A stretch of 64,000 nucleotides of DNA from Camelus bactrianus (Eukaryota; Chordata; Mammalia; Artiodactyla; Camelidae): the NCBI RefSeq assembly GCF_048773025.1, contig NC_133552.1, positions 20,203,001 to 20,267,000 on the forward strand, written 5' to 3'. The position numbers were made by a program, and so were the translations under genes. The notes beneath the pieces are model-generated. The model was not told where the DNA came from. It saw only the letters and a program-made list of their open reading frames with translations, and searched no databases. Below are positions 32,604 through 44,829 of this stretch, piece by piece. Numbering within the stretch: position 1 is the first letter of the stretch; every line of letters begins with the position of its first letter.

Positions 32604-34884
32604 AGTCCTTCCCTGGGAGGGGAGTGTAGTTAGCCACACAAAAACAGCATGTTCCAGGAGTGAGAGAGTGATGACCCCTAAAAGATAGGGCTCCATTATC
32701 AGAAGATGGGTCAAAAACATTGATCAAGCAAACATAACAGATAGATGCCATGGCGTATGTATAAACAACTGGCATTCACGTGTGATGTGGGGTGTGGGCA
32801 CGGGTGTGTGTGAGTGATGTGCAGTGGAGTATGGGAAGAAGGCTTGGTGGAGAAGTGCCCCATGCAATTCTTTTTTTCCAGCTCAAGCTGCCAGTATCAT
32901 CTCCTGACCCCTTAAATGAAGAGATGGAGGGAAGCTCTGAGGTTGTTGTCCTGGGAACTGATTTGGCTTAAACGTATCCACCACAGTCGTGGATGGGAAC
33001 TCCAGCCTACTGCTCTGGTGTTGAAGGGATAAAGTTACATACTGGTGACTTAAGTAGAGTTCATGGTTTACAGTGGGGGTCTGGCTAATGCCAGGAGAAA
33101 AATCTGAGTAATGATGACGAAGCCGCTTTTGCATTTCTTCAACAAGGAGGTTTTTATTCCCACCAGAACTCATGAATTCACCCCGTAAAACTTACTGAGT
33201 ACATATCATGTACCCAGCACCCTCTTAAGGCCTAGAGCTGAAGTACAGGGAAAAAAAAAAAAAAAGAATTAGGAATGAGGATAAGAAAGTCTAGGGCTAG
33301 AGGCGTGCCAAGGAGGAGGCAGAAAACTGTGTTTGTTTTAAGCAAAAGTGTTATCCTTTTGAAATTATTTCCTATATTTATCTTCTAAGAGGAGAGTCCA
33401 CATTTGATAGACCATAAATCCAAATGAGTTCTGAGAAATAATACATTCTCAGACTTGCCTGAGGTGGGGTTTGCATGGCTGTGTGTTTTTCTTGGTTTTA
33501 TTTGCATGAGAAAAAAAAAGAATAGAAAAAAGCTTAGCAAGCACAGCTGTAAGACTTTAGTCTCAACAGGCTATTAAAATTTCTTCTCAGCTCAAAGGGT
33601 AGATTTTTATTTTTCTTGAGTGTATCTTGCACAAAAAGGTAGCCTCATAATTTTCTTCTAAATTTAGATTATCTTGTAGATTTTCAGTCTTTCATTTAGT
33701 TAGTCATCTAAAATGCTTCCATACCATCATGAGTAAAGGAGAAGGAAGCTGAGGGTTTTTTTTTTTTTTTCCCTGCCTTAAAGAAAAAGTGTTGAATTTA
33801 TCACTCCTGACATAATTCTTTAGCTAAACTGGCTGCAGAATAGAAGGCCAGCAAATAAATGCTAACCACTTTTCTAATTATTTTTGTTTATCGTCCTCAT
33901 CCTGTAAATGAGTTAAATCATTTTCCACTTCCTCATTCACAATCAATTATTCTTTGCTCTGAGTAAGAAAGTTGTCACAGGATGTAATAAAACATTGAAT
34001 AGTCTTGCTGAAACAGTAGAATTACACATAGTTGAATGCGACACTATGCTTGGAAAGTATTGGCCTGACCTCTCACATGTCTCACTTGGGGGGCAGTTGA
34101 GTGTCTTCTGTGGAAGGATGGTCACCCATGGGGAAGTGAAAGCGGGTGTTTCATTGGAAGATGCACTTGCTAATATCTTGCTTGCCAAGCACACAAAATT
34201 GGCTAGAAAGCAAAACTAGTTGCAACACACAACATTTGGAGAAGCTTTTGAAGTGTACCAAAATTCCCCCATTCTAAAATCATCGTAATTTGCAGAACGA
34301 AAACTGTGGTCTAGGAGGAATCTATCTGAAAAAAGGCAGACATTAAAAATAACTCCTAATCACCCCCTGTCAAGTCTCACAGAGCCAAGGGGAGACCCAG
34401 TAAAAGTTGTACGACATTCTAATGATATCCAGCTGCTCCAATCCAATGAGTGAGGCCACAGAAATCAAAGGAAAGCCTTTTGCTCAGCTGGATTCTTGCA
34501 TCAAAATCAGTGATACCATGAGCTTTTGGCTGTTTGAATCTTCTGGGGGAAAATAAGTGACAGGCCATGTATTCTGGACAACAGTGACAACTTCTTATGG
34601 GCATCTTGGATGTCTAAGTGACTGCAAAGTTTTATCCTGTAAGTCTGTATCAGAAGTGAACAAAATCATTCGAGTCTGTTGGTTATCATGTAGTGGACTT
34701 ACCAAAGTACCGCTGACAATAATAGGAGATTTTGCATCTATTTTGCTAACAAAATGCAGCTTGACCTAAGTTTAAGGACTTTTATTTGTTTTCCGTTATT
34801 TTTACTAAATAAACTCTTTGACTTACATTTCTATTAACTTCATAAATTAGTTTAATGCATTTCTCTCCCTTCAAACAACATGGT
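32604..34884. other. Mostly repeat-poor stretch, no gene seen
   Basis: An A-run at 33250-33265 and a T-run at 33756-33770. A minus-strand frame of 96 codons (32883-33173) and opposite frames at 33943-34219 have no recognisable domain. A candidate for conserved non-coding sequence by absence of repeats only. Confidence 0.35.
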
Positions 34885-35115
34885 ACAGTAGGAAGTGTAT
34901 TGATTTTGGAGGAATGTGGAGGTGGACTGTAATCGCCTAAGAGCTGTGAGAACTAGGCAAGTTATTCACCACCTACCTTTCAGCACAAGATGATTTTCCC
35001 CTGCACAGTGACAAAAAGTCACATGACAAGTGGTTGAAAGTTAAAATGAGATAATACATGAAAATTACCTGATAATTCTTGGCATATAGTAGGTGCTTGA
35101 TAAACATTATTTCCC
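34885..35115 (+). mobile_element. MIR SINE, sense, diverged
   Basis: Landmarks: attttggaggaatgtggagg, agctgtgagaactaggcaag, aaaatgagataatacatgaa and ttggcatatagtaggtgctt, then gataaacattattt. Confidence 0.75.
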
Positions 35116-35821
35116 TTCCCAAATATTTTTCAGTTCCAATGAGTCCTGTGCCTACACATTAGATAGCTTCGCACTTGGGTTTTATTTGCAAGTGTCCACT
35201 TGTCCCCAAAGGTCAGACTGTCCTGCTGCCAAGACCAGATAACAGTACATGTGAAGACACCTGCAATATCACTCCTCTGACCACTGGTGTCATTCATTTG
35301 TTCTGAGCCTCCACTCCTGGTAGCCATGTGATGAGGCTATTAAGATGAAGAAGGCCCAGGACCAGCACTCAAAGGGCTGTATACCTTATGAAGAATGTGG
35401 GTAAGAAAACCAACAATTAAACCCCAGTGTCATAAGTTTTAACCAGGGGATCTGAACACAATGTTTGACAGATGAGAATCTGGCCTCCAATGGCAATGGA
35501 GGGAAAAAGAAGTCCAGGAATGCTTCTGCTGAGTCTACACCTAGCAGAAGGGTTAGCCAGGCAAGAGGAGGACAGACGGGGATGCAGGAGAGAGGGTTCC
35601 AGGAAAAAGAAGAAACTGCCTCTTTTTTGATAGCACAAAACCCGTCACATTTAGTGTCTATAGTCTTGTACTTCAGTTCATCATAGATGAAGATAGAAAA
35701 AATATTTGAGCATCACTTGTAACCAAGGTGGACTGCTAACAGATTTAAAGACAGAATTGATGCCTTCAGGAAGCTTGGACTCTGAAAGAGTGAGATGCAC
35801 ATACGGCAAGTAACCATTTAA
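35116..35821. other. Intergenic stretch, nothing recognised
   Basis: Overlapping opposite-strand frames at 35417-35686 have no domain. No repeat identified. Confidence 0.4.
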
Positions 35822-35890
35822 GGCTGGAAACTGACACTTACTGCTGGAAACTGACACTTAACTGCTGGAAACTGACACTTACTGCTGGGA
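35822..35890. repeat. Small minisatellite, 20-21 base unit
   Basis: The unit gctggaaactgacacttact is repeated about three and a half times, with one extra A in the second copy. Confidence 0.93.
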
Positions 35891-36786
35891 CTATCTGAGC
35901 TACCCAGTTGGAACAGATGCAAAAATATTATTCCTGCTCAAAAAGGATGTTTACAAGTTGAGAGCATGAAAGTGAATGAATTGCATGTCATCTTACATTC
36001 TGAAATAATAGAAAAGGTTGCAAAAATGGTTAAGCAACTAAACAATGGGGAAGAAAGGGGCTGACGTAAGTATCTTTGGAAAATTGTTTTGACTGGATCC
36101 TGTAAGGCTAAATATAAAAAGAACTGCAGACAAATACTCTAGTCTGGTTGGTAAACTTGCTCCTCACAAGAATATGAGTTCATGCTTCTGAAACTATTTT
36201 CTGTGAGTAATAACAAGTCATACTGGATAACACAACTCTAGAAAAAATATTGCCGTTGACAACTAAGCCTTATTGATAAACTGAATTTATTTTCAAATTA
36301 TAATATTTATATAGAGAATAAAATATAAAGAGTTCACTTATAAGATTAATATGTAAATCATATTAACAAAATATTGTCTTGAGAAATGTAGTTGGCTAAG
36401 GATTCAATCTGAGTAAAAAATTAGTCTATTAAATATATTTTCTTTACCGCTGATGAGAATGAGAATGAGAGAGAATGCAGTCTTGATGTGAAGAGAAAGT
36501 CCCACATTTCTTGGTTTGCTCCTGGAAGTCCAATATTCTTTAGATTTGGAGGAATGGACCCTGAAGGAGCTCACTGCTGTGGTGGAGGTGGAGAAACTAC
36601 CTCTGAGAAAGGGGCTCCCCTGGATCCACCGGCCTCAGTGACCCTCCGATGGAGGTCAACGTAGGTGGACACAGTTTGGCAGCTCAGGAGGCCTGGGTGG
36701 AGGGTAGGGAGGAGCGCTGCTTTAAAGCCGAGGCCCCCTCCTGCAGAAGCGGCCTTCAGGGCTTGGCTCTCGGCCTCCTGCCAGGT
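35891..36786. other. Intergenic stretch downstream of pseudogene
   Basis: AT-rich to 36440, with a GAGAAT repeat at 36455-36478. From 36540 to 36786 it is GC-richer and, on the minus strand, follows the pseudogene reading frame; it could be diverged 3' sequence of that retrocopy. Confidence 0.35.
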
Positions 36787-37340
36787 TTAGAGAAGCCCCT
36801 TTGACAGGCTGGGTCTTGTCATGACCTCTTCTAGGGACTCAAGCATTTTAAGTAACTTCATCATCTCCTCTTCTTGTTTGGAGCCTTTGAAGCTCTCTTT
36901 CAGTTCTTTAGTCAAGGAAGTTAATTTTTCCATCATCAAAACGTTGGTCCTTCCCACCTTTCTGTAAGTATTTGTAAGGCTGGTTATATTTATAGACTTT
37001 TTCTCTAGCCTGGCCATCTCTAAAAATGATTCAGTCCCTGCACACTCCTTTTTTGTCGCACTAAGCTTGTCAGCTAATCGGCATTTCTCTTGAATCCAGG
37101 CAGCCAGTGTTTCTGAGAGCTGCTTTTCATGTCTTACTTAAAATCGGCTTCTCACAGACTGAACAAGTCTGAATATAAATAAGAGACCCACCAAGAAGGT
37201 GATGACAAGTGGACACATCTCTGTCTCTCACTGGAGGCCGTGGAAAAGGAGTCTTGGACTCAGATCATTGGGCTGCAGCTCCACCACCAACTTGCCCAGC
37301 ATCCGAAGGATCAGCCCAAAGCCAAGCTCCAAAGAGGATC
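36787..37340 (-). pseudogene. cTAGE/MIA2-like (TANGO1 family) pseudogene, 5' part
   Basis: Family members are ER-exit-site membrane proteins that help export bulky cargo: a short lumenal part, a membrane segment, then coiled coils. On the minus strand the sequence reads LILRMLGKLVVELQP, a hydrophobic stretch LVITFLVGLLFIF, then SVRSR, an in-frame stop, then EKQLSETLAAWIQEKCRLAD, KKECAGTE, KLTSLTKELKE and LESLEEVM before a stop. This order matches the cTAGE N-terminus (SVRSRLYVGREKKL, IEEKCKLLEKFS, KEYEGYE, LEKELKEEK, SLEDE). Exons that are separate in the parent gene appear joined, which suggests a retrocopy. A frame change lies just before the membrane segment, and most of the protein is missing. 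Identity is perhaps a third to two fifths by eye, so it is old. The exact parent is unproven. Confidence 0.6.
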
Positions 37341-37649
37341 ACAGCCTCCTCTTCGCACTGACCCACCACCGCCTGGGCCGGGTCCTGCCCAGTAACCTTG
37401 GGTCCACCAGGCACAACAAGATGGGGAGAACCCCCAACATTCCATCTAGAACCCAACCAGCAACTGCCAGCCTGGACTGGTCAGTGACATGGTTGGATAG
37501 AGTGGGAAGAGTTGCAAATAAAACGTACTTATCTTCAAAAAGTAAAAATAAAATATCTAACTATATGGTAGATAATGAGAACCAGGATGAGAAATAAGAA
37601 ATGGGGGGGAAGTAAGAAAGCACCCTGCAGTGCTAAAGTGGAGTTGGAG

Positions 37650-37695
37650 TTTCTATCTACTTGTATGTATTAGAATACATACAAGTAGATAGAAA
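37650..37695. repeat. Perfect 46-bp hairpin (22-bp arms, 2-base loop)
   Basis: The arm at 37650-37671 and its exact reverse complement at 37674-37695 are separated only by AG at 37672-37673. The flanking bases do not pair, so the palindrome ends sharply. It is AT-rich and could extrude as a cruciform. Confidence 0.93.
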
Positions 37696-37949
37696 GGCAA
37701 CTATGTATATAAATGTGTGTGTGCATAAATTTGTAAACATACACATATCTCTAGCTTTGTCTGCTGTGAGAGACTAGAAGCAGTGACACCTCCGTAGCAA
37801 TGAGCTTTCTTAAAGTCCAGATCTTGGCTTCCAGTTAAAGAAACCAGGACACTCCTTGGAGAAGTGGTTGATTCCAAGTCTAGAGCATGGAAAATGCAAG
37901 ATGAGCAGTACTTTAAAAAAAAACAAAAAAGAAAAGAAAAAAGGCTCAA

Positions 37950-38868
37950 GGCCCACTGAAAGGACACAGAAGCCTATTTAAAAGAGCCTCTAAGGGCCAA
38001 CTCTGGAACGATTTGAGCAACAGAATAAGTAACAATAGCACTGAGTCATAACCCAAAGAAAAAAGTAAATATCCCTGAGTCCACACTAACGTAAGAAACT
38101 GCATAAATAAAAGTTGGAGAAGGGACTACTCTTCCTTGCAGATCTCCCACTAATAAAAGGAGAAGGAATAAAGGAACTAGAAAGTCCCCATGATTACACC
38201 CCAATGGTAACCACTGCAGGTGAGAGTCATTGATGGAGGACGGCATTAGTGGGCGAATGTTTAAGGAGAAAAAGGATATTTGTAGAGTCTCGAAGTATCA
38301 CTCCCCCCAAAATATATGTATTAGTTTTAAAGGGAAAGATGGAACTTTACAGTGAAAAAACCTGTAGCTAAGTGGCCAAGGGTTGACATCACCAATAACA
38401 AGACAAATCAGCATCCTGAATCCCTGATATGATGCCCTGAGAAAAGCACCTCCCGGTGGTGTTCTTCTCAGTAATACACAGCCTCAGCCTAATCATCAGA
38501 AAACATCAGACAACCCCAAACTGAAGACACTGAAGGTCATAAAAGACAAGGGAAGTCCAAGACACTGAGATTGGAGAAGATCAAGGACATACGATGACTA
38601 AGTGCAAAGGGGGATCTTGGAACAAAAAGAAAAAAAGAACTTTGATGGAAAAACTGGTAAACTCTGAAAACAAAAAATCTGGAGTTTATTGTATTGTACT
38701 AGCGTCAGTTTCCTGATACTGATCATTTTATCATTATTGTGTGCGATGTTAATATTATGGAAATCTAAGTAAAGGGTATTTGAAAACTGTGTTCTATCTG
38801 CGACTCTTCTGTAAGTCTAAAATTACCTCAAAATAAAAAATTTTAAAAATAAAATCCAAAAACATTAA
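37950..38868 (+). mobile_element. Old L1M 3' UTR and end, sense
   Basis: Landmarks late in the element: gaccctg-poor 3'UTR with actgagattggagaagatca, gatgactaagtgcaaagggg, gatggaaaaactggtaaact, gtattgtactagcgtcagtt, cttctgtaagtctaaaatta and cctcaaaataaaaaatttta. This is the typical L1M terminus. The left limit (from about 37950) is approximate. Confidence 0.75.
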
Positions 38869-38915
38869 GGTTCATGTCTCTTCTTTCTACAGATGGATAT
38901 GGGATCCATCTGGGA

Positions 38916-39424
38916 CTGTTTCAGTTTCCTACTGTTGCTGTTAACAAATTACCGGAAATTTCATGTTTTGTATAACTATACAAATTTATTATCTCATAAT
39001 TCCTTCCATAGGTCAGAATTCAACATGGATCTCATTGGACTAAACTAGGTGTCAGCGGGACAGCTTTCCTTCCCAAAAACTCTAGTGAAGAATCCTTTTC
39101 TTTGCCCTTTTCAGCTTCGAGGAGCTGCCTGCACACCTTGGCTCACAGCTGCAATCTCCATATTCAAAACCCACACTGGCAGGTCCCAGCGCCGTCCCTC
39201 TGACCCTGTTTCTGTTGTCACAGTGCTCTCTCTGACTACAACTAGGAAAGACTTGTCTCTTTTAAGGACACATGTGATTAGATTGGACCTACCTGCATAA
39301 TCCTCATTTCAGCGTCCTTATTCCCATCTGCAAAGTCCCTTTTGCCATGTGATCAACATATTCACAGGTTTGGGGATTAAGACATCTTTTGGGGTGGGTG
39401 GTCAGGGATTATTCTATCTATGAT
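38916..39424 (-). mobile_element. MLT1 (C/D-like) LTR fossil
   Basis: The reverse complement of the LTR: cagtttcctactgttgctgt, acaaatttattatctcataa, gaggagctgcctgcacacct, gtgattagattggacctacc, cttttgccatgtgatcaaca and attcacaggtttggggatta. Solo, nearly full length, ancient ERVL-MaLR. Same family as the copy at 8320. Confidence 0.85.
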
Positions 39425-40259
39425 GGGGACTTCTTGGGGAAAAGGAGACAACTCTCCCCATGCCGAGACTGGGGGACTCCCAAGAAGCAGATGAGATGAA
39501 TTCCCAGGGCTTCCCATATGCAATCAGCTGAAGTATCCCACACAGTGTTGGCACACTCTTCATTAATTAACGCTCTTCGTTAATTAACAATTGCTGATTT
39601 GTACTGACAAGAAAATGACCACACTACCACCACCAGTCCTTTGAGCAGTGTTGGACTACCTTCTGGGTGGTTCACCTTTATCCAAATGGCATTCCCCTGT
39701 CCATGAATGAGGTCTCTGCCTCTTTAGAGCTGCTCCTCCAGGCCCTCCCTTTCTCAAGCAGGACTGGGGCTGGGCATCCCGGGAATACGACTCCTTGTTC
39801 TGTTCTGTGGCCCATCTGCTCCAGTGCCCCACACGGCACCAGGCACGGGGTAGGGGTTTAATAAACAATTATTGAAATGAACCTTCAGTCAAGTTTCTGG
39901 TTCCACTCTCCATGCCGTGGACTCCATCCTTGCATCCTTGCTTTGGCCTACTCAAAAATGGAAACTGATTTTCGCCCTGCTTCCAGAAGAATGTGTGAAG
40001 GGAGTGGGAAATGATTCTTTCCGTAATTTTGGTGTGGTGGAGCAGATAACATTTGTTTTACAGACTTTGATGCAAACAGAAAGAGCCAGGCCAAAAATAC
40101 GATTTGCATGGATTATTTAAATGTTAAATCTTCTCACTTCGAAGCATCCTTAGACAATGCTTAGACCCTCAGAAATTGTTCTCAGGTATTTATGTGAATA
40201 AATATATATTTTATTCATGGGCCCTTCACATGCTCTGCTAATAGTTTTTGGATCTTTTT
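39425..40259. other. Intergenic stretch, nothing recognised
   Basis: A short inverted AT-rich motif ttaattaac occurs twice at about 39563-39588. No gene or repeat family assigned. Confidence 0.4.
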
Positions 40260-40430
40260 GCTGAAGCATCTGAACCGGGATGGCTCATTACCACCACCCG
40301 AGAGGCTTTTAAAATATACTGATAACCCACAATCTCCCTCAAAAATTCTGATTTAATTATTGTAATAGGGTCCCAGGCATCTGTATGTTTAAGCTCCCCA
40401 AGTGGCAACCACAGGGAATGAGAAAAGAAA
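40260..40430. mobile_element. MER5-like hAT fragment
   Basis: accacccgagaggcttttaa, attctgatttaattattgta and ggcatctgtatgtttaagct, then ccccaagtgg, resemble the inner part of MER5/Charlie elements. Confidence 0.5.
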
Positions 40431-41564
40431 ACCGCTACGTTAAAGAGCTAAAGTGTGTCTGTTACTATTAAAGCTCAGAATGTGTTTTGCTGAAGCAATG
40501 GGTGTGAGGCCGCCACACTGGGTTGAAATATGCCTCCATTGCTTACATGTAAGTGGCATCCGCACTTGAAGCTGGTGGTTTCTGTCAAGGTCTCACCAGC
40601 TCAGTCCTTCTCAATCCCTGTCCAAATGTTTTATTCTAGAAGCATCGCTCTTCTCTCACTTGTCAGTCCTGCCCCGCCCCACATCTTTCTCTGTTCTGTT
40701 GCTGAACCAGGACCAATGCTCTCTGTAATGCCCTCTCTGCCTCCTGCAGCCACCTTCAGGCATCACCATTTGTCAGTTTTCTTGGCTCTGCTGTCTTTTT
40801 TTATCCTCTTGTCATACATCCTCATCCCTCATAATCCTTTGCTATGTCTGAACAAATAATAGAAAGAATCAGAGTGGGAAAGAAATTCAGTTGCTGTACC
40901 ATGGCTGCCATACAAATGTACCTCTCAGATCTCCCACTGCAGGGAGCACAACTGACCTCCAGCCCAGGTGCTATGCTCTGAAATCCACCATCCCATTGAC
41001 ACGAGCATCCTTTGGGTGCTCCCAGCCAGTGGCTGAGCATAGTGCTAAATCTGGCCTGTCCCTGTGAGCCTTGAGCAACTCTTACTGGTAAGTTGGGCTC
41101 TAGGGTCTTTATTAACCTTGCCAAACTTACCCAGAACTGCGTCACCCACCTTTTATTCCTTCTCCTTCTCCTTCCTAGTGGTCAGACCCACATCAAGCAC
41201 TGCTGGCTTTCCAAGCCCTTTCCAGCTCCTCCTCCATTTCCCCTCCCAGTTGTTTCCCCAGATGCATTCTCTTGCACATATAATCCCATCTTGGTGTCTG
41301 CTTCTTAGAGGGCCCAAACTAGCATATGGATTAATGAAGAAAGTGGTAAGAATAACTGAATTTAATCTTAAAAAAAGTGACTATTCCTAACTTAATCAGT
41401 TAATCATCATAAACAAATGTGTATATGTATGTATGCATGCACATCCGCTCACTTTTAAAGATTTACAAGGTGAATAAAACATATAAGAAATGAACAAACC
41501 TGGCAATTGGATAGAAAAAAAATAGGTCCTGTAATAGATGCTATAAGGCCCCAGAGCAGTGGTT
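40431..41564. other. Intergenic stretch, possible unclassified LTR segment
   Basis: The segment 40890-41330 has features of an old LTR (ending gtctgcttcttagagggccc, aaactagca) but could not be placed. CT-rich in parts. No gene supported. Confidence 0.3.
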
Positions 41565-41700
41565 CTTAATTCTGGTTGCACGTTAGGATCATCCAAAGAA
41601 CTTTAAAAAATGCTGATGGCCCTCTTGAGATTCTGATGCAGTCAGAATGGCCTGGGTTATGCCTGGTGGTCGCAGTGTGCAGTAAGGCTTGAGAGCCCTA
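41565..41700 (+). mobile_element. MER5A-like hAT MITE fragment
   Basis: Begins gcagtggttcttaattctgg, continues ttaggatcatccaaagaact, ttgagattctgatgcagtca and fades toward gcttgagagccct. Terminal cagtggttct is the MER5A end. Confidence 0.65.
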
Positions 41701-41817
41701 CGCTATAGGGCAGGCGTAGGGCTTGGCCACGGCGTACGGTACCGACAATATGTCAGCTACCCAGTTGCTCGGGAGAAATGTGGTTAATCGTACTCCTGAG
41801 GGAAGAGAAAAATTTCC

Positions 41818-42563
41818 TCAGCAGATCTTCATAAAACACTGTGGGATGCCATCAACCACATCCTTAACAACATCCCTACAGTAAACACAAAAATGAGTTT
41901 TATAGAGTTGCATCCTATGACATCCCTCAATGTTGCCAGGTTCTTTCCATGGGCGACCACTTACTGCAAGCAGGTTCCGCTCACGTACAAATTTGGAGAG
42001 GAATTTTCCACTCTGGTTAGTATATCTCACCCTGAGAAGGTTTCGTGCTGTGTCTTGAGGTAAAGTTACATGGTTGGACTCCGGGGTAGCAGAGAGGATA
42101 CACTTTATTTTTTTATACTGGGATTTTGCATGAAGTTGAGTTAGAAAAATATTCCACTGCTGATGAGTCTTTGAAAATCACTCTCCAGGCTACGGAAAAA
42201 GTGATCCTCCCATTCTTCAATAATTCTCGGTTGATCCCAGTTGAATCCACAACACATCCTGAGAATCATAAATAATTAACTTCACTATGAGATGACCCAT
42301 AAGGAAACTTCAGACTGTGACTTGATATCCAAACAGACAAGGCATACCTGGCCAGGGGTGATATCAACACCAAATAGACCCCCTCCAACTAACACCGGGC
42401 CATAACAGACCAGAGAAGCCAATTCCCCCACATGGCCAGCAAGTTCAATGGCAGGAACCCAAAGACTGACAGTCCGCATATCACAGGTAACTCTTTTCAT
42501 TTCCTCATAGTCATGGAGAGAAACCTTGAATTTGAGGAAATGTATTTGTGAAAGTCCAGACAT
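41818..42563 (-). other. Two adjacent open frames, possible decayed coding block, unrecognised
   Basis: On the minus strand, frame 42285-42563 (92 codons, hydrophobic in the second half, GELASLVCYGPVLVGGGLFG) is followed by a frame open through 41818-42030 (RNLLAVSGRPWKEPGNIEG, CVYCRDVVKDVV) that stays open upstream for roughly 50 more codons. The composition looks more protein-like than most random frames here, but I recognise no family and see no splice signals. It could equally be chance. Confidence 0.22.
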
Positions 42564-43999
42564 GATACCATAATCTGAAAGCCCAGCCCATTGGGTTTCT
42601 TACTTCTAGGCTCCAATCTGGCCATCTGTCTCCATGACACACAGCCCTCTGAGCCTCTGCACCTGAGCATACAACACACCTGCGCAGATCACACAGGTGC
42701 CCACCAGCGTCTCATGCCTGACTCACAGCAATGCTACGTGCTGAACTCCCGGCTTCTTCCCTTCCTGAGCTTTTCTTCCCAGCACCAGTGGAACCAACCT
42801 GGAATGTCAGGGTTTAAGATGTTTAGTAAATGAATTCTCCCTGCTAGCTCTGATTTACTGACCTCCTTGCTTGTTGAACTGCAGTTCACTGTAATTCCAG
42901 AGAAACTGATTTTTTAAAAATCTAATACACAGTTCTACTACCTATAAATTAATATATGCTTCAAGGACATTGCTTTTTTGGCTCAGGGAGGGTGCGTGCT
43001 GTTAGCATTTTAGAACGACTTAGTAGTGACTTCGAATAACTTAAGTAGGGGCTGGACTGAAAATCAAAGAAACAAACAGCAACTGGTGAATATAAGTCCC
43101 AAAGTGGATGTTTGCACCATTCCAAAAAAGTGAGCAAACTCTCCAGGGAATCAGAGTTCAAGGATCCCCAGAAAAAGAGAACAAAAAAAGAGATAAACTG
43201 TATCTGCTGACCAGTTTGCTTCCTTGTTATTTGACCACCCTTATTCTTGGTTTCCAACAAACACAGACAGAAAAAGCTCATGTCGAGCCAGAGTCTTATT
43301 TAAGTATTGTGATTTATAACTTGAAAATAATATTCACCTATCTACCCCCCATTCCATTTTCACTGACAAATTACCATTTTTCATGGATGGTAAAAGTAGA
43401 AAGAGCTATGGTTACTCTCCTTACAAGAAGAAAGGGAGCCCTCTGTGACTGGTAGAATATGGGGGACAAACAGGTACCCCATCCTCACCTCCCCTAGCAG
43501 TTTACCAACCCCTGCCTTCTGCTAAAGTTGGGAGGTGGGTAATAAACCTATCAAATTCTTTCTGGACAGAAGATCTTGATAATGCAGAGATACAAAAGAC
43601 AGTGAGCAGGTGGGTAAAATAAAGCTACCGAAGTCAGATAAAGGTAGAAAACAGCAGAAGAGACTGGATTCAACATTTTACCAACATCACCACCATCTTG
43701 GTTTCACCGGGTACCGACCTTCGGTACAGACTGGATATTAGTGGCGCACAGTGGGCCAAGGAGCTCACCAATGCAGCCCAGCATTGAGATGCTTCTGGAG
43801 TGTTAATGCCTTTCAGTTTCTGGTCACTCTGTCCCCCTCTTGCCACTATTCTAGGTGCCCAAGCTGCTGACCCTGCGTGACCACATCAGGGTGATGGGGA
43901 AGCAGTCACGTGAGACAGATTCTCTCCCTAGAGCTTGGTCAAGGCTGGTGGTGGATTTACAGGTTACTGAAATAAATCCGCTTCCTTACTTCTGGTTTT
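42564..43999. other. Intergenic stretch, no gene seen
   Basis: Overlapping opposite frames at 42961-43455 have no features. No repeat identified. Confidence 0.4.
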
Positions 44000-44188
44000 G
44001 ATTTTTTAAAATTTATTTTTATTTTTAAAATTGATTTTATCTTATTTTATTTTTTTGTGGAGGGAGGTAGTTAGGTTTACTTATTTGTTTATTTTTAGAG
44101 GAGGTACTGGGGATTGAACCCAGGACCTCGTGTATGCTAAGCATACGCTCTACCACTGAGCAATACCCACCCCGACCCTTCTAGTTTT
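43990..44188 (-). mobile_element. Camelid tRNA-derived SINE, antisense, with target-site duplication
   Basis: The plus strand carries a long T-rich tail, ggagggaggtagttaggttt, ggggattgaacccaggacct (reverse B box), tatgctaagcatacgctcta and ccactgag (reverse A box). TTCTGGTTTT at 43990-43999 and TTCTAGTTTT at 44179-44188 form a 10-base duplication with one difference. Confidence 0.92.
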
Positions 44189-44829
44189 CAAGGCTGTTTC
44201 GATGATGCATGGCATTAATGACATAGGTGATATTTAATACCGAGTGATTTGCTAAACATTTCTTGTCTCTTCAAACCTGCAAAACCTTTTTAAAGACAAT
44301 GCAAGGACAGGTTTTGAAATCTGCTTTTTTCCATCCTGAGTGAAATATGGGAACCAGGAAGTTAAAAATGAAGATGTCCAATGGTGCCAGGCTGAAAGGC
44401 CAGGAGCATCACACCGGCCTGCGGAAAATCTCAGGAAATCAGCCCTGGAAAATTGTCCTTTCCCCTTCATCCCCTGAGGCCAAAAAAAAGTGAAGTAAGG
44501 AATGAGAGGTTTTATCAAATTGGACTTCGCTTCATTCTTCTCACTCTATCATGAATTCGCCACTCTCCAAGGTAACCTCCCCTGAGATAATGCTTTTTAA
44601 ATGAGATGTTCTTTCCCAGGCGTGTCTAGTCACAATTTATTGGTGATGGTGTGGAAAGGCTAAGAGTGGGAGATTCTGCCACTGATGCTTTTGAAACAGG
44701 CCTGAGGTGTTCTTAAATTTATTGAGGCTTTTCTGCTGTATGTCTGTCTGTGTATGCGGTCAATGGGGGTTTTTAAAACAATTTTTAAATGATTTTTTTT
44801 TAAAGTGCTTTGGTCTGATTATAAATTAA
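44189..44829. other. Intergenic stretch, nothing recognised
   Basis: No gene or repeat identified. Confidence 0.4.
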
